Positions 17,379-27,335 are shown, numbered from the stretch's first letter. The stretch: 64,000 nucleotides of DNA from Methylomonas lenta (GCF_001644015.1 NZ_LUUI01000044.1:48267-112266); one strand, 5' to 3'. Notes: generated by a model not told the origin, from the letters alone. Program-made: numbers and translations.

Positions 17379-17394
17379 TTGATCAACTGTACAG
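17379..17394. promoter_or_regulatory. Two abutting 8-bp palindromes upstream of the Tat-signal gene
   Basis: TTGATCAA (17379-17386) and CTGTACAG (17387-17394) are perfect palindromes placed end to end, 64-79 bases upstream of the ATG at 17315. They lie in the only long gap between the amidotransferase gene and the HprK-related module. The arrangement could be an operator for a dimeric regulator. No matching protein is known, and short palindromes can arise by chance. Confidence 0.3.
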
Positions 17395-17416
17395 TGTTTT
17401 CACTAAAAACCGACTT

Positions 17417-19303
17417 CTAAAGATTATTCCTTAAGAATGCCTCAAACATCAGCAACGACCAGATCGGTGCACTGTAATCACGTAATCCGGCCTGATGCTG
17501 GGTGACGATATGCTGTAAAAGATCTTGATTGAAATAGCCGGTTTGCTTCAGTGTATCGCCTAACAAAGCTTCCTGCACGCGTTGTTTTAAAGGGCCTCTA
17601 AACCAGCTACTTAGCGGTACAGAAAAACCCATTTTTGGACGGTACAGAATGTCATCAGGTAAATAGGATTCCAGCGACTTTTTAAATACATACTTGCCTT
17701 CGCGGCCATGTAATTTCAAATCCGGCGGCAAAGTGGCCATCCATTCCACTAATTTGTGATCCAACAGCGGCACCCGTACCTCCAAGGCATGCGCCATGCT
17801 GGCTCTGTCGACTTTGGTCAAAATATCGCCAGGCAAATAGGTTTTTAAATCAAGATACTGCACCATCGACAACGGATCGCTAGGCGCTTGTTTTTTATAA
17901 CGGCGAAACACCTCAATAGCCTGATAACCATGTAACTGATTTTTTAGCTCATCACTGAACAACTGCTCGCGCATTTCATTGGACATGATGGAGACGCTAT
18001 GAAAATAGCCCGCCATGGAATCGCGACCGATGGACTCCAGAGTGGATTTAGCCCGCAGAAACTTGGGTGCCCAATCCAGTTTAGGGTAGATTTTACCCAA
18101 GGTTGAAAACAGCGGCACCCTGATAGCGTCCGGTAGCAGTTTGCGCATTCTGTCTTCGTAAGTATGCCAACGATGCCGTCGATAGCCTGCCAGATTTTCA
18201 TCACCGCCGTCGCCGGATAACACTACTGTAACTTGTTTTTTTGCCAGCTCACAGACCCGATAAGTCGGTAAAGCAGAACTGTCGGCATAGGGCTCATCGT
18301 ACAAATCCGATAATTTATCAATAAGACTAAAATCGTCCGGATCGACTTGCTCAACCCGATGTGCGGTGTGGTAACGATCGGCCACTTGGGCGGCAAATTG
18401 CGATTCGTTGAATTTAGGGTCGCCAAAAGAAATTGAACAGGTATTGACCGGGTCAGGTGACAAACCTGCCATCATGGCTACCACCGCACTGGAATCCACA
18501 CCGCCGGATAAAAAAGCCCCCAGAGGTACATCCGCCATCATGCGAATTTTAACGGCCTGCCGCAAGCGCTCGATCAAATCCTCTCCAGCCTCATTAACAT
18601 CAGGATTTTTCGATACTTCAAATTTAACATCCCAATACTGCCGAGGTTGCCAATTTTGTTGACCGTGCTTGATAGTTAAACAATAACCTGGCTCTAATTT
18701 GTACACGCCTTGGTAAATGGTTTTTGGATCGGGAATATAACCAAAACCGAAATAATCTTCGATAGCCGTAGGATCAATATTTTTGGGCAACAGCGGATGC
18801 TGTTTTAAAGCTTTAAGCTCCGAACCGAAAATAAACTGACCATTGGACAAATGAGCGTAAAACAAGGGTTTGATGCCCAACCGATCACGCGCCAGAAATA
18901 GCGTTTGTTGTGCTCTATCCCAAATGGCAAAGGCAAACATGCCGCGCAAATGATCAACACAAGCCTCACCCCAGGCTTGCCAGGCGTATAAAATGACTTC
19001 GGTATCGCAATGGGTTTTAAAACTATAGCCCAGCGCTTGCAATTCCTCTCTTAAATCCGGAAAGTTATACACTTCGCCATTGTAGGTCAGCACTACATTC
19101 CCATCCTGGCTATGCATGGGTTGCTGACCGCTGGACAAATCGATAATGGATAAACGCCTATGTCCGAAGCCTAAACCTGGCTCGGTATGCAAGCCGCCTT
19201 CATCCGGCCCGCGATGGAACTGCGATTCATTCATTCGCGACAGTAAATCACGATCGATTTCGCTTTTACCGTTAATGTCAAAAATACCCACTATGCCGCA
19301 CAT
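17417..19303 (-). CDS. Exosortase A system-associated amidotransferase (asparagine synthase family)
   Basis: A 628-residue asparagine-synthase-type enzyme with an intact glutaminase domain: it begins MCGIVGIFD with the catalytic Cys at position 2, continues through FHRGPDEGG and LTYNGEVYNFPDLREEL, then the ATP pyrophosphatase motif FLSGGVDSSAVVAMM and LSGDGGDENLAGYRRHRWH. Length and context fit the amidotransferase characteristic of exosortase-A polysaccharide clusters. It likely uses glutamine nitrogen to amidate a uronic acid or similar group on a sugar precursor. It follows a glycosyltransferase gene by 20 bp. Compare the second copy at 8783-10567, which lacks the Cys. Confidence 0.92.
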   Translation of the reverse strand: MCGIVGIFDINGKSEIDRDLLSRMNESQFHRGPDEGGLHTEPGLGFGHRRLSIIDLSSGQQPMHSQDGNVVLTYNGEVYNFPDLREELQALGYSFKTHCDTEVILYAWQAWGEACVDHLRGMFAFAIWDRAQQTLFLARDRLGIKPLFYAHLSNGQFIFGSELKALKQHPLLPKNIDPTAIEDYFGFGYIPDPKTIYQGVYKLEPGYCLTIKHGQQNWQPRQYWDVKFEVSKNPDVNEAGEDLIERLRQAVKIRMMADVPLGAFLSGGVDSSAVVAMMAGLSPDPVNTCSISFGDPKFNESQFAAQVADRYHTAHRVEQVDPDDFSLIDKLSDLYDEPYADSSALPTYRVCELAKKQVTVVLSGDGGDENLAGYRRHRWHTYEDRMRKLLPDAIRVPLFSTLGKIYPKLDWAPKFLRAKSTLESIGRDSMAGYFHSVSIMSNEMREQLFSDELKNQLHGYQAIEVFRRYKKQAPSDPLSMVQYLDLKTYLPGDILTKVDRASMAHALEVRVPLLDHKLVEWMATLPPDLKLHGREGKYVFKKSLESYLPDDILYRPKMGFSVPLSSWFRGPLKQRVQEALLGDTLKQTGYFNQDLLQHIVTQHQAGLRDYSAPIWSLLMFEAFLRNNL

Positions 19304-19323
19304 ATTAATTCCCTCGGGCTTGA

Positions 19324-20478
19324 TTAATGCCTGTCATAAACTGTTTGATAACGCGCCACCATATTATCGATGGAAAATTCCTGCTGGGCCCGCATAAAAG
19401 CCGCTTGCGCAAATTGATGACGTTTCTGATCATCGGTAATCAACTCTAGCAGGGCGGCAGCCAATGCAGGTGGATTTTCTTTTTCAACCAAGTAACCGGT
19501 TTGCGCATGTAAAACCAGCTCGGGGTTTCCCCCAACATTAGTCGCTATAACCGGCAGACCGGTTGCCATGGCTTCTAAAATCGTATTTGAAATTCCTTCA
19601 GCCTTGGAAGGCAACACAAACACATCCAGGCAACGCAGAATCTGGGCAATGTCGTTACGTTCTCCAGGAAGCCAGGCTTTATCAGCTAGACCATTTTGAT
19701 CCAGCAATTCAATCGCTTGCGCTCTTAAAGGCCCATCACCAATTAAGAACAAGCAGGCGCGATCGGCAAATGATTGGGATTGCTGACAAGCCGCAATAAA
19801 AGCCTTCACTAAGGTCAATTGATCCTTTACGCCATGCATGCGCCCGACGGTACCGATTACTAACTTATTATGCAAATCCAGTGGACAATTATGCGGAGAT
19901 TGCCGGGTTTCCGACCTAGGATAAAATATTTGGGTGTCAACACCATTACAAATCCGGCTAATTTTCCTGGCTGGAATACCAACTTTTATCTGTAAATAAT
20001 CCTGCAACTGATGCGACAGCGGTATAAATCGGTGTATCGTCAGCCCTAAAATGCGCCGCAACCACTGATATTTACGGTTGTTCCCATCAGGATCGAATAC
20101 ATCCCAGCCATGCTCGCCTTGTAGCCGATAAGGTACGCCGGCAAGCAGTGCGCAGAGTTGGTATTCAAGCGCGGCTAAATTACGGGTGTGGACTATCGCC
20201 GGCTTGAGTTGTTTTAGCAATTGATAGACTTTAATAAACGAATGCCAATCCTGTCCCGGCTGTTTATGTATTTCAAAAACAACCACATCCTGCCGCTGAA
20301 TACGCTGACTAAAATCGGTGCTTTCGGTAAGGCAAATAATGGCGTGTCGATATCGATCAGCAGGTAAGCGATTGACCAAATTGATTAAACCGTTTTCAAG
20401 CCCACCAATGCCTAATCGATAGATAATATGCACAATCAAAGGCGGCAGATTTTGCGGCACAGATTTAGGTATCGTCAT
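19324..20478 (-). CDS. Exosortase A-associated sugar transferase (GT4)
   Basis: A 384-residue GT-B glycosyltransferase. The N-terminus (VHIIYRLGIGGLENGLINLV followed by NRLP) is distinctive of a sugar transferase family linked to exosortase A. The donor site is EGISNTILEAMATGLPVIAT, then NVGGNPELV. The linker motif is ICNGVDTQIFYP. It overlaps the preceding gene by 14 bp, so the two are translated together. It probably adds one sugar of the repeat unit; the specificity is unknown. Confidence 0.92.
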   Translation of the reverse strand: MTIPKSVPQNLPPLIVHIIYRLGIGGLENGLINLVNRLPADRYRHAIICLTESTDFSQRIQRQDVVVFEIHKQPGQDWHSFIKVYQLLKQLKPAIVHTRNLAALEYQLCALLAGVPYRLQGEHGWDVFDPDGNNRKYQWLRRILGLTIHRFIPLSHQLQDYLQIKVGIPARKISRICNGVDTQIFYPRSETRQSPHNCPLDLHNKLVIGTVGRMHGVKDQLTLVKAFIAACQQSQSFADRACLFLIGDGPLRAQAIELLDQNGLADKAWLPGERNDIAQILRCLDVFVLPSKAEGISNTILEAMATGLPVIATNVGGNPELVLHAQTGYLVEKENPPALAAALLELITDDQKRHQFAQAAFMRAQQEFSIDNMVARYQTVYDRH

Positions 20479-21664
20479 CAGCTATTAGTTGGCATAAGCG
20501 TTGGCCATTTTGTTGCCAGCTAAATTCGGCCTGCACAAAATGACGATTTTCTGCAATGGTAACGGTCGGTTGCTGCAAATAGGCAATAACCTGTTCGGCA
20601 AATGCAGTTGGACTATCAGCTACCGGAACTTGAATAGCACGATTAGCTTGGATGCCTTCCATTGCTGCCGGGGTAACCACAACCGCTTTGGCCATAGCCA
20701 TAGCTTCTAAGACTTTATTTTGAATGCCTCTGGCAATTCGCAAGGGCGCCACTACTACACCAGCATGCGCTACATAGTTTCTTACATCGTCAACCCGCCC
20801 AGTCACAATTACCGCGTCATCTGCTTCTGCGAGTTGTAGGACTGACTTGGCCGGTTTGGAACCGACGATATAAAAGCGAGCGTTAGGCTGCTGTTGCTTA
20901 ACTAAAGGCATCACCTGCTCGGAAAACCAAATCACAGCATCGATATTGGCCCAGTAATCCATGGCACCGGTAAACACAATAGCTTCCTCATTTGAGGTAA
21001 AAGGAGAGGCATAATCCAAAGCAGGATCGAAAAAATCGGTATCGACGCCATTATTGACATAGGTGATTTTGTCGGCAGTGGTAGGCGCTAATTGCTTGAA
21101 TAACTTAGCTTCTTGCTCGGAAACAAACAGGGTTGCTTTAGACTGGCTGGCGATGCGTGTTTCGTAACTGAGCAATTTTTGCGCTTCACGGCGATAAACC
21201 CAGCTGGCTGGCCAAGTTTTACTGTTGGCATATTGCTGCCATTTATCAGAATCCACATCCACAAAGTCGGCAATCAGTTTTACGGCCGGATGTTTCTGTA
21301 GATATTGCGCCATAGGTGAGGAAAAAATCAGCGTCCGTTCGATAGATTGTTCAGAGATTGTTTTGTCCACCCAGGCTTGTAAAGCCTGATTACGATAATA
21401 CGGCAAACTGAGTGCTTTGCCGCTCAAAAAACCACTCAGACTTTTAATCTTGCCAAGTTTGGGATGCAAATCAACACAAAAAGAATCTTTACAAAAAGGC
21501 TTTAAAGCATCGATATATTGCTTGTCATCCGGGTCATCGATGAAAGTGCCCAAATAAATCTCATATTTTTCTGCCAAAGCTTTCAAAAAATGAAACGAAC
21601 GTATTTTGTCGCCTTTGTTGGGCGGATAAGGAATACGGTGAACCAAATAGAGTAATTTTTCCAT
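20465..21664 (-). CDS. Exosortase A-associated glycosyltransferase (GT4)
   Basis: A 399-residue GT-B enzyme. The opening LLYLVHRIPYPPNKGDKIRS and FHFLKALAEKYEIYLGTFID mark a glycosyltransferase family I associate with exosortase-A clusters. Linker VNNGVDTDFFDP and donor site RGIQNKVLEAMAMAKAVVV, then AAMEGI, are present. It starts 6 bp after the FemAB gene and overlaps the next gene. Sugar specificity is not evident. Confidence 0.92.
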   Translation of the reverse strand: MEKLLYLVHRIPYPPNKGDKIRSFHFLKALAEKYEIYLGTFIDDPDDKQYIDALKPFCKDSFCVDLHPKLGKIKSLSGFLSGKALSLPYYRNQALQAWVDKTISEQSIERTLIFSSPMAQYLQKHPAVKLIADFVDVDSDKWQQYANSKTWPASWVYRREAQKLLSYETRIASQSKATLFVSEQEAKLFKQLAPTTADKITYVNNGVDTDFFDPALDYASPFTSNEEAIVFTGAMDYWANIDAVIWFSEQVMPLVKQQQPNARFYIVGSKPAKSVLQLAEADDAVIVTGRVDDVRNYVAHAGVVVAPLRIARGIQNKVLEAMAMAKAVVVTPAAMEGIQANRAIQVPVADSPTAFAEQVIAYLQQPTVTIAENRHFVQAEFSWQQNGQRLCQLIADDDT

Positions 21665-21670
21665 GCTTGA

Positions 21671-22690
21671 TCAGCCCAAGTCTTTAGCCAACCATGGCCC
21701 AATCAATTGACTTAACGGCAAGGGCAAGCGCTTCCAGGCCGCAATAAACAATTGATATTTGGGATTGAGCGGATTGATTTCGGGGATTTGTTGGGCTTTA
21801 ACCAAATCAATTTCATAAAACAAAGGTTCCGGCTCAAATCCCCAATGCTTTTTAAACCGATAAGAGCCAGTACCTTCTTTACTACGACCAAAATCAAATA
21901 CTTTGCAGCCTTTATCTACCGCCCGACGCATGACTTCCCAATACATAAAATCATTGCCTTTCAAATCGCGCGCCAAGTCGGTACCACCACCATAGTAGGG
22001 CAATACTTCGTCTTTGTAATAAAAACTCATGACACTGGCAACCAAATGCCCTTCATGTTCGACAGTCAAAATTTCGCAATCGTCGCCAAATACTTGTTTT
22101 AAAACTTGAAAATAACGCTTAGGGAAAACAGGTGTGCCTAAATTTCTAACACTTTCAGAATAGACCTGATAAAAACGCTCTATCAATGTGTCAATCACGC
22201 CGGTTAAGCCAGCTTTTATTCCCGCTCGAACCATAGCGCGTTGTTTACGAGGAATAGCTGCCATGTTTTTCTCATGATCGGCATCAATTTCTTTTCTAAA
22301 AGTAACGTATAGCTGCTTATGTGGCCAATTGGGATGTTGCTGTTGACGATTACGCATCTCCAGGCAATCAACCCCTAATTCACGCGCCAATTGTTGGGCT
22401 TGAGCTTCTAATGCACTAAAAGCTTGATTATTTCTAGCAACGATGCCGCCATAGACACAAAACGCATTGGAAATTAATGAATTGCCAAACAACAGGCTTT
22501 TAATATGCACCAAAGGCAAGATGCCGGTGATTTCACCCTCTTGCTCGGTAAAATAATAATAGGTTTTATGGCTAAATGCCTGTTGGAAAACCTGCTGCCA
22601 AGCCGAAAGATGAAAAAAACTGGCTCCATCCGAAGCCCTGACAAAATTATCCCAGCGCTGATAATCAGCGGGTTCAAGTAGTTTGATCAT
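21671..22690 (-). CDS. FemAB family protein, exosortase A-associated
   Basis: A 339-residue protein of the FemAB/GNAT-like acyltransferase group. It has YQRWDNFVRASDGASFFHLS near the start, a central MAAIPRKQRAMVRAGIKAGL, and PYYGGGTDLARDLKGNDFMY leading to GRSKEGTGSYRFKKHWGF. FemAB proteins transfer an amino acid or acyl group, as in peptidoglycan cross-bridges; the exosortase-A subfamily is a regular member of these clusters and its acceptor is unknown. The start overlaps the end of the deacetylase gene as ATGA. Confidence 0.9.
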   Translation of the reverse strand: MIKLLEPADYQRWDNFVRASDGASFFHLSAWQQVFQQAFSHKTYYYFTEQEGEITGILPLVHIKSLLFGNSLISNAFCVYGGIVARNNQAFSALEAQAQQLARELGVDCLEMRNRQQQHPNWPHKQLYVTFRKEIDADHEKNMAAIPRKQRAMVRAGIKAGLTGVIDTLIERFYQVYSESVRNLGTPVFPKRYFQVLKQVFGDDCEILTVEHEGHLVASVMSFYYKDEVLPYYGGGTDLARDLKGNDFMYWEVMRRAVDKGCKVFDFGRSKEGTGSYRFKKHWGFEPEPLFYEIDLVKAQQIPEINPLNPKYQLFIAAWKRLPLPLSQLIGPWLAKDLG

Positions 22691-23553
22691 GATGGTATTT
22701 TTGCGATCTGCGGGCTTATAAAAACCTGTTGCATGGTATCCCAGGCAAAGTCATTGAGGAGGTTATTGAGTCGATTCTCTACCCGACTCAAATTTAAATA
22801 ATGTCTAAAACGTGATTTGAACGGCAGATTTTTCTGGCGAGGTTGATCAGGGTCAATTTCCCAGGGATGGAAATAAAAAATGCCGGACTGCTTTTCGAAT
22901 GTGTTGATATATTGGTAAGCCGCTTTGGAAAATAAATAGGGATACAAACGAAAAAACCCACCGCCGCCACAAGGTAAGTTTTTAGATCCAAGTTTTAAGG
23001 TGGTAATGGGAATTTCAAGCAGGTATTGAGTATTTTCAGGTCTAAATGCAAAACGCGGCGCAGAAGGCATACCGTATAAATCATGCTTTACCGGATAAAT
23101 ACTGGAGCTGTATAGATGCCCTTCTTCTTCCAATACCTGTAAGGCCCAAAGATTGCTGGCACCTATAGAATAACTAGCAGCCCGATAGCCAATAACAACC
23201 TGTCCGCCAATATCTTCCAGAATCTGTTTGGTTTTTTTGATATCGGCTCTGAATTGTTCCGGCGTTTGTTCGGTAACTCGAATATGTTCATAGCCATGAG
23301 AGGCCAACTCATGACCTTCGGCGACAATACGCTTTATCAACTCAGGATAACGTTCCGCGACCCAACCCAAAGTAAAAAAAGTGGCTTTAACCTGATGCTG
23401 TGCAAATAAATCCAAAATCCGGAAAGTATTAGCTGCAACACAATGCTGCAGAGTATCCCATTGTGATTTGGCAATATGTTTTTCAAATGCCGAAACCTGG
23501 AAATAGTCCTCGACATCGACAGTCATAGCATTGATTACGCCAGGTGTTGTCAT
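22687..23553 (-). CDS. Polysaccharide deacetylase, exosortase A-associated
   Basis: A 288-residue NodB-type deacetylase. Motif 1 reads MTVDVEDYFQ with the paired Asp, motif 2 is ELASHGYEH with two metal-binding His, and the C-terminal part (FYFHPWEIDPDQPRQ) matches the extension seen in the exosortase-A version. It probably removes acetyl groups from N-acetylated sugars of the polymer or its precursor. The ATG at 23553, with GAGG 6 bases upstream, is preferred over a TTG at 23565 that would overlap wecB. No signal peptide is evident. Confidence 0.92.
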   Translation of the reverse strand: MTTPGVINAMTVDVEDYFQVSAFEKHIAKSQWDTLQHCVAANTFRILDLFAQHQVKATFFTLGWVAERYPELIKRIVAEGHELASHGYEHIRVTEQTPEQFRADIKKTKQILEDIGGQVVIGYRAASYSIGASNLWALQVLEEEGHLYSSSIYPVKHDLYGMPSAPRFAFRPENTQYLLEIPITTLKLGSKNLPCGGGGFFRLYPYLFSKAAYQYINTFEKQSGIFYFHPWEIDPDQPRQKNLPFKSRFRHYLNLSRVENRLNNLLNDFAWDTMQQVFISPQIAKIPS

Positions 23554-23561
23554 GATAAACC

Positions 23562-24689
23562 TCAATTGCCCGGCAGATAGCGACGCACAATTTCCGCCAC
23601 AATGCGTTGCGCTGCTTGACCATCCCAGTATTCGGGAATACGTCCAGTTTTGCCACCGCTGATTAAAATATCATCCACACATTGCATTATTTTGGCCGTA
23701 TCAGTACCCACTATTGTATTAGTACCTTCGGTAACGGTTATAGGGCGTTCGGTATTTTCACGCAAGGTAATACAAGGCACGCCTAATGCAGTGGTTTCTT
23801 CCTGTAAGCCGCCCGAATCGGTTAAGACTAATTTAGCTGATTGCATCAAACCCAGCATTTCCAGATAACCTACCGGCGGCAACATAATTACTCTGTCTTC
23901 CGGTAATTTGTCTAATAAACCAGCCTGGGTGATTTTTTGTTGGGTTCTCGGATGGACCGGGAATATTACCGGCAATTTTTGACTGACTTCACCAATAACA
24001 CTAATTAGCTTCGTCAATGTATCGATATCATCCACATTAGACGGTCGATGCAGGGTTAACAAAGCATAATTTTTTGCCTGAATATCTATTTTGCAGCCAT
24101 AGTTATGCAGCGTAGTTAAAACAGGGGATGCTTGTTGACAGTTGCTTAATAGGCTGTCGATCATGACATTACCGGTAAAACAAATTCGATCGTCCGAAAC
24201 ACCCTCTTTCTGCAAGTTATCGGCTGCGGCACGCTCAGTAGTCAATAACAAATCTGAAAGCTGATCGGTCAAAATTCGATTAATTTCTTCAGGCATTTCT
24301 CGATCATAACTGCGTAAGCCTGCTTCAACGTGAATTAAAGGTATCTGTTTCTTAACTGCAACTAAGCCACAAGCGATGGTGGAATTCACATCGCCTACTA
24401 CCAACACTGCAAAGGGTTTTATTTCATCCAAAACCGGCTCAAACTGCAGCATAATGTTGGCGGTTTGAACCGCATGGCTCCCTGATCCCACGCCTAAGTC
24501 TTTATCGGGCTCAGGTATTCCCAGTTGCTGGAAAAAAGTGTCTTTCATTGCCTGATCATAATGCTGCCCAGTGTGCACCAAATAAGGCCTAATCAGATGA
24601 TTAACGTTTTGTAGTTGACGAATAATTGGCGCCATCTTCATGAAGTTGGGCCGTGCCCCGACGACACAAACCAGAGTTTGTTGTTTCAT
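23562..24689 (-). CDS. wecB: UDP-N-acetylglucosamine 2-epimerase (non-hydrolysing)
   Basis: Converts UDP-GlcNAc to UDP-ManNAc, a precursor for the exopolysaccharide. The 375-residue product shows VCVVGARPNFMKMAPIIRQL, HTGQHYDQAM, HVEAGLRSYDREMPEE and NRILTD, and the C-terminal DSGGLQEETTALGVPCITLR followed by ENTERP. All are family signatures and the length is normal. The ATG at 24689, one base after the stop of the ATPase gene and preceded by AAAGGA, is chosen over an ATG at 24704 that would lie inside the upstream gene. Confidence 0.95.
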   Translation of the reverse strand: MKQQTLVCVVGARPNFMKMAPIIRQLQNVNHLIRPYLVHTGQHYDQAMKDTFFQQLGIPEPDKDLGVGSGSHAVQTANIMLQFEPVLDEIKPFAVLVVGDVNSTIACGLVAVKKQIPLIHVEAGLRSYDREMPEEINRILTDQLSDLLLTTERAAADNLQKEGVSDDRICFTGNVMIDSLLSNCQQASPVLTTLHNYGCKIDIQAKNYALLTLHRPSNVDDIDTLTKLISVIGEVSQKLPVIFPVHPRTQQKITQAGLLDKLPEDRVIMLPPVGYLEMLGLMQSAKLVLTDSGGLQEETTALGVPCITLRENTERPITVTEGTNTIVGTDTAKIMQCVDDILISGGKTGRIPEYWDGQAAQRIVAEIVRRYLPGN

Positions 24690-24690
24690 T

Positions 24691-25719
24691 TCATTCCTTT
24701 CCATTATCTGAGTACACCGTATCCATATCCAGCTGAATTAAAATGGCCTTTCTTAACAAGGATTTTTCTTTGTTCACATCGGCTTGCAAATGATGCACAT
24801 TATTCTCCAGGCGATTTAACCTATCATCTAAAGAACCTGCCTCAGCATCAGAGTAACGTGTTACAGAAATAGTGGTCGGGGCAGTTTGTTCATCCCGATC
24901 TTCAAGCAGCATTTCCTCATTAACTTCAGCAACCACTTTTTCAACAGCCTGGCTATCCAGTAAAGTTAACTCTTCTAAATAGCCAAACAACAACAATCTA
25001 TCGCATAAGGAATTAATGCGACGGGGAGTGCCCGCAGAAAACTTGTGAATTTCAGTAAACGTATCCGGAGCAAATTCTGGGTTTCCCTGCCAACCTGCTG
25101 TTTGCAGTCGAAAAAGAATATATTCTTTGGTTTCCTCTTCATCTAGGGCATCTAAATGATAAGTCGAAACAATACGCTGTTTAAGTTGCTCCATATCAGG
25201 AGCATAGATGGTGCGTTTTAACTCTGGCTGACCCAGTAAAAATACTTGGAAAACAGGCACGCCATTGACATCCAAATTGGTCAACATGCGCAATTCTTCC
25301 AGAGATTGTTTGGGTAGATTTTGCGCTTCATCAACAATTAACAATAACCGTCGCCCTTCTCTGGCGTTCTCGACAATAAACTTCTCGAAACTGGTTAGTA
25401 AGCTGGCTTTATCATTATGTAGATATTGAAAACCAAATGTAGAGGCGACCAAACGCAGGGTATCTTCTGGCCCTACGTGTGAAGTCATCATCACACCAAT
25501 CAATAATTTTTCTCTATTCAAATTTTTGACCAGGCTTTTAACCAACATGGTTTTACCAGTCCCGGGAGATCCCGTGACCAGCACAAAACCTTCACCCTGA
25601 GTTAGGCCATATTGCATATACGCTAAGGCACGTTTATGTACAGAGCTTTGAAAGAAAAAATCAGGATCAGCACTTAATTGAAACGGCTGTTGTGTAAGGT
25701 TATAAAATCCGTCGTACAT
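24691..25719 (-). CDS. XrtA-associated AAA ATPase (ExeA-like)
   Basis: A 342-residue ATPase. Walker A is GSPGTGKT at residues 50-57, Walker B is LLLIVDEAQNL near residue 127, and AGTPRRINSLCDRLLL is the sensor 2 region. The beginning MYDGFYNLTQQPFQLSADPD is standard for ExeA-type ATPases and for the XrtA-associated group. The last 60 residues are polar with a coiled-coil look (LDDRLNRLENNVHHLQADV). It may energise assembly of the export machinery. It is 20 bp from the outer-membrane protein gene. Confidence 0.92.
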   Translation of the reverse strand: MYDGFYNLTQQPFQLSADPDFFFQSSVHKRALAYMQYGLTQGEGFVLVTGSPGTGKTMLVKSLVKNLNREKLLIGVMMTSHVGPEDTLRLVASTFGFQYLHNDKASLLTSFEKFIVENAREGRRLLLIVDEAQNLPKQSLEELRMLTNLDVNGVPVFQVFLLGQPELKRTIYAPDMEQLKQRIVSTYHLDALDEEETKEYILFRLQTAGWQGNPEFAPDTFTEIHKFSAGTPRRINSLCDRLLLFGYLEELTLLDSQAVEKVVAEVNEEMLLEDRDEQTAPTTISVTRYSDAEAGSLDDRLNRLENNVHHLQADVNKEKSLLRKAILIQLDMDTVYSDNGKE

Positions 25720-25739
25720 AAATATAATAGAAAAATAGT

Positions 25740-27335
25740 TTAAAAACGAACCGCAAAATTAGCAGTTGCACGATTTTCAGTATAATCATTAATGGTGATA
25801 TCAGACTTCTGTTCTATATGCCGAAATTCCAAGTTTGTATTCATTAATAATGGACGACCTAAATTGATGGGTATAGAACGATTTAAGCCAAGAGCAACAT
25901 CATAACGGTCATTATTAGAGCCATTAGTACCTGTACTATTAATGGTTTGCCACAAGGGTTGTAAATAGAAATTAAGCCGAGGTTGGAATTGCCATTGCCA
26001 ACCTGCAGAGGCACCATATACATTATCTTCTTCAGTACTTTGTTCATATGTACGCCGTGTATTGTAAACAGAGGCATTATAAGAGCTTTTACCTGATTGA
26101 TATGTTAGCGAAAGATTAGCCGTCTTATTGATAATTACATCATTGACTAAATTAGGCGAATTAATAATAAACTGTTGGGGCTGTTGTGTTACAGGATCAA
26201 TCACTGTATCACCAAAAGGATTAGTTAAACTAAATACTTGTTGTGCGGCTAATATTTGTTGAGCAGTTGTGGTATCTTGTGAATAATTAAAATTAACAGC
26301 CGCTTGTTGTAAACGATAATTTAATTGTGCATTCCATACATTGCCTGTATTAAGACCAACGCTTCTATTTTCGTAAGTGATGTGGGAAGTAAAATTTGCA
26401 GATGGGTTTAGATTAATAGTAACTTGACTATTATTACCATAACCTGCCTCTAGGGAGTAAAACTGGCTGGGGCTCCACTGCCCACCAAATGTGTAGAAAA
26501 ACCCATTGCTAATATCATTATTTAAGGTCTGATAATCATTGTTTTCATAGCCAAAATTAGCAAAAACATTGTATTTACGACTGAAGTAATAACGAGCATC
26601 ACCTTGGTATTGTTCAAATCTAACATCATCACCAGAGTCTCTATTTTGATCTTGCGCTGAGTAGTTCAAATTCCATCTAACTAGATTAAATTTACTTCCA
26701 CTTGACAATCTTGCTTCTCTGGTAAAGCTATCAGAGTCTGAAATTGGATTTGGGTATAATGTGGAAGTACTACTGTTATTGGCATTATCAAAAGTTGACT
26801 TCTGATAACCAGCTTTTAACAGGCCGCTAGCATACTGTCCAAACTTAGGCGTCCAATAGGGTGAAATACTAAAGTTTCTGGCATTTGTTCGATTGTTATC
26901 ACCTGTTAAATTATCAGTTGCTATAAATGAGTTATTTGTATTTACTTGGCTGATAGAACTACTAGTCTCCAAAAACAGCCTATTACGCACCACCTGATAC
27001 AAAGAATTCATCTGCAATTGATGGTTGATATCTACCGCATCATTACCACCAGCATTATATAAACCTTGCAACCGGTAATTTAAATTAAAATTACTCCAAG
27101 GCGATGAACCATATATGGAAACCCCTGGCGCAACTTCAGTTACAAAACCGCTTCTTTTTGCGGTATTTGATAAGTTAAGATTATCAGAAAACATTTCGGT
27201 CAGAGATAGACTAGGTGTCAACCGCCAATCGAAGGCTAAAGCCTCTTTTTCAAAAGCCACTCCATACAACAGGGTTAAAAGAAAAGACTTCAGAACGACA
27301 TTCTGTAAATATACCCTTCCTTTATGGGTGTCCAT
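25740..27335 (-). CDS. XrtA-associated outer-membrane beta-barrel protein
   Basis: About 531 residues, with a signal peptide (hydrophobic SFLLTLLYGVAF, probable cleavage at EALA|FDW) and then alternating polar and aromatic strands to the end, which closes in Phe (TANFAVRF) as barrel proteins do. Repeated turns rich in Asn, Asp and Gly support a large barrel. This matches the outer-membrane protein regularly found between ATPase and tyrosine kinase genes in exosortase-A clusters; it may be the polymer exit pore. The ATG at 27335 lies within the end of the kinase gene; upstream ATGs at 27371, 27350 and 27344 are possible, and none has a clear RBS. Confidence 0.87.
   Translation of the reverse strand: MDTHKGRVYLQNVVLKSFLLTLLYGVAFEKEALAFDWRLTPSLSLTEMFSDNLNLSNTAKRSGFVTEVAPGVSIYGSSPWSNFNLNYRLQGLYNAGGNDAVDINHQLQMNSLYQVVRNRLFLETSSSISQVNTNNSFIATDNLTGDNNRTNARNFSISPYWTPKFGQYASGLLKAGYQKSTFDNANNSSTSTLYPNPISDSDSFTREARLSSGSKFNLVRWNLNYSAQDQNRDSGDDVRFEQYQGDARYYFSRKYNVFANFGYENNDYQTLNNDISNGFFYTFGGQWSPSQFYSLEAGYGNNSQVTINLNPSANFTSHITYENRSVGLNTGNVWNAQLNYRLQQAAVNFNYSQDTTTAQQILAAQQVFSLTNPFGDTVIDPVTQQPQQFIINSPNLVNDVIINKTANLSLTYQSGKSSYNASVYNTRRTYEQSTEEDNVYGASAGWQWQFQPRLNFYLQPLWQTINSTGTNGSNNDRYDVALGLNRSIPINLGRPLLMNTNLEFRHIEQKSDITINDYTENRATANFAVRF

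Noticed and set aside
17316-17416. Sigma-54 promoter upstream of the Tat-signal gene (TTGGCAC on plus, AGGTGC...TTTTGC on minus)
   Set aside because: The plus-strand match lacks the -12 GC at the right distance, and the minus-strand elements are 15 rather than 12 bases apart.
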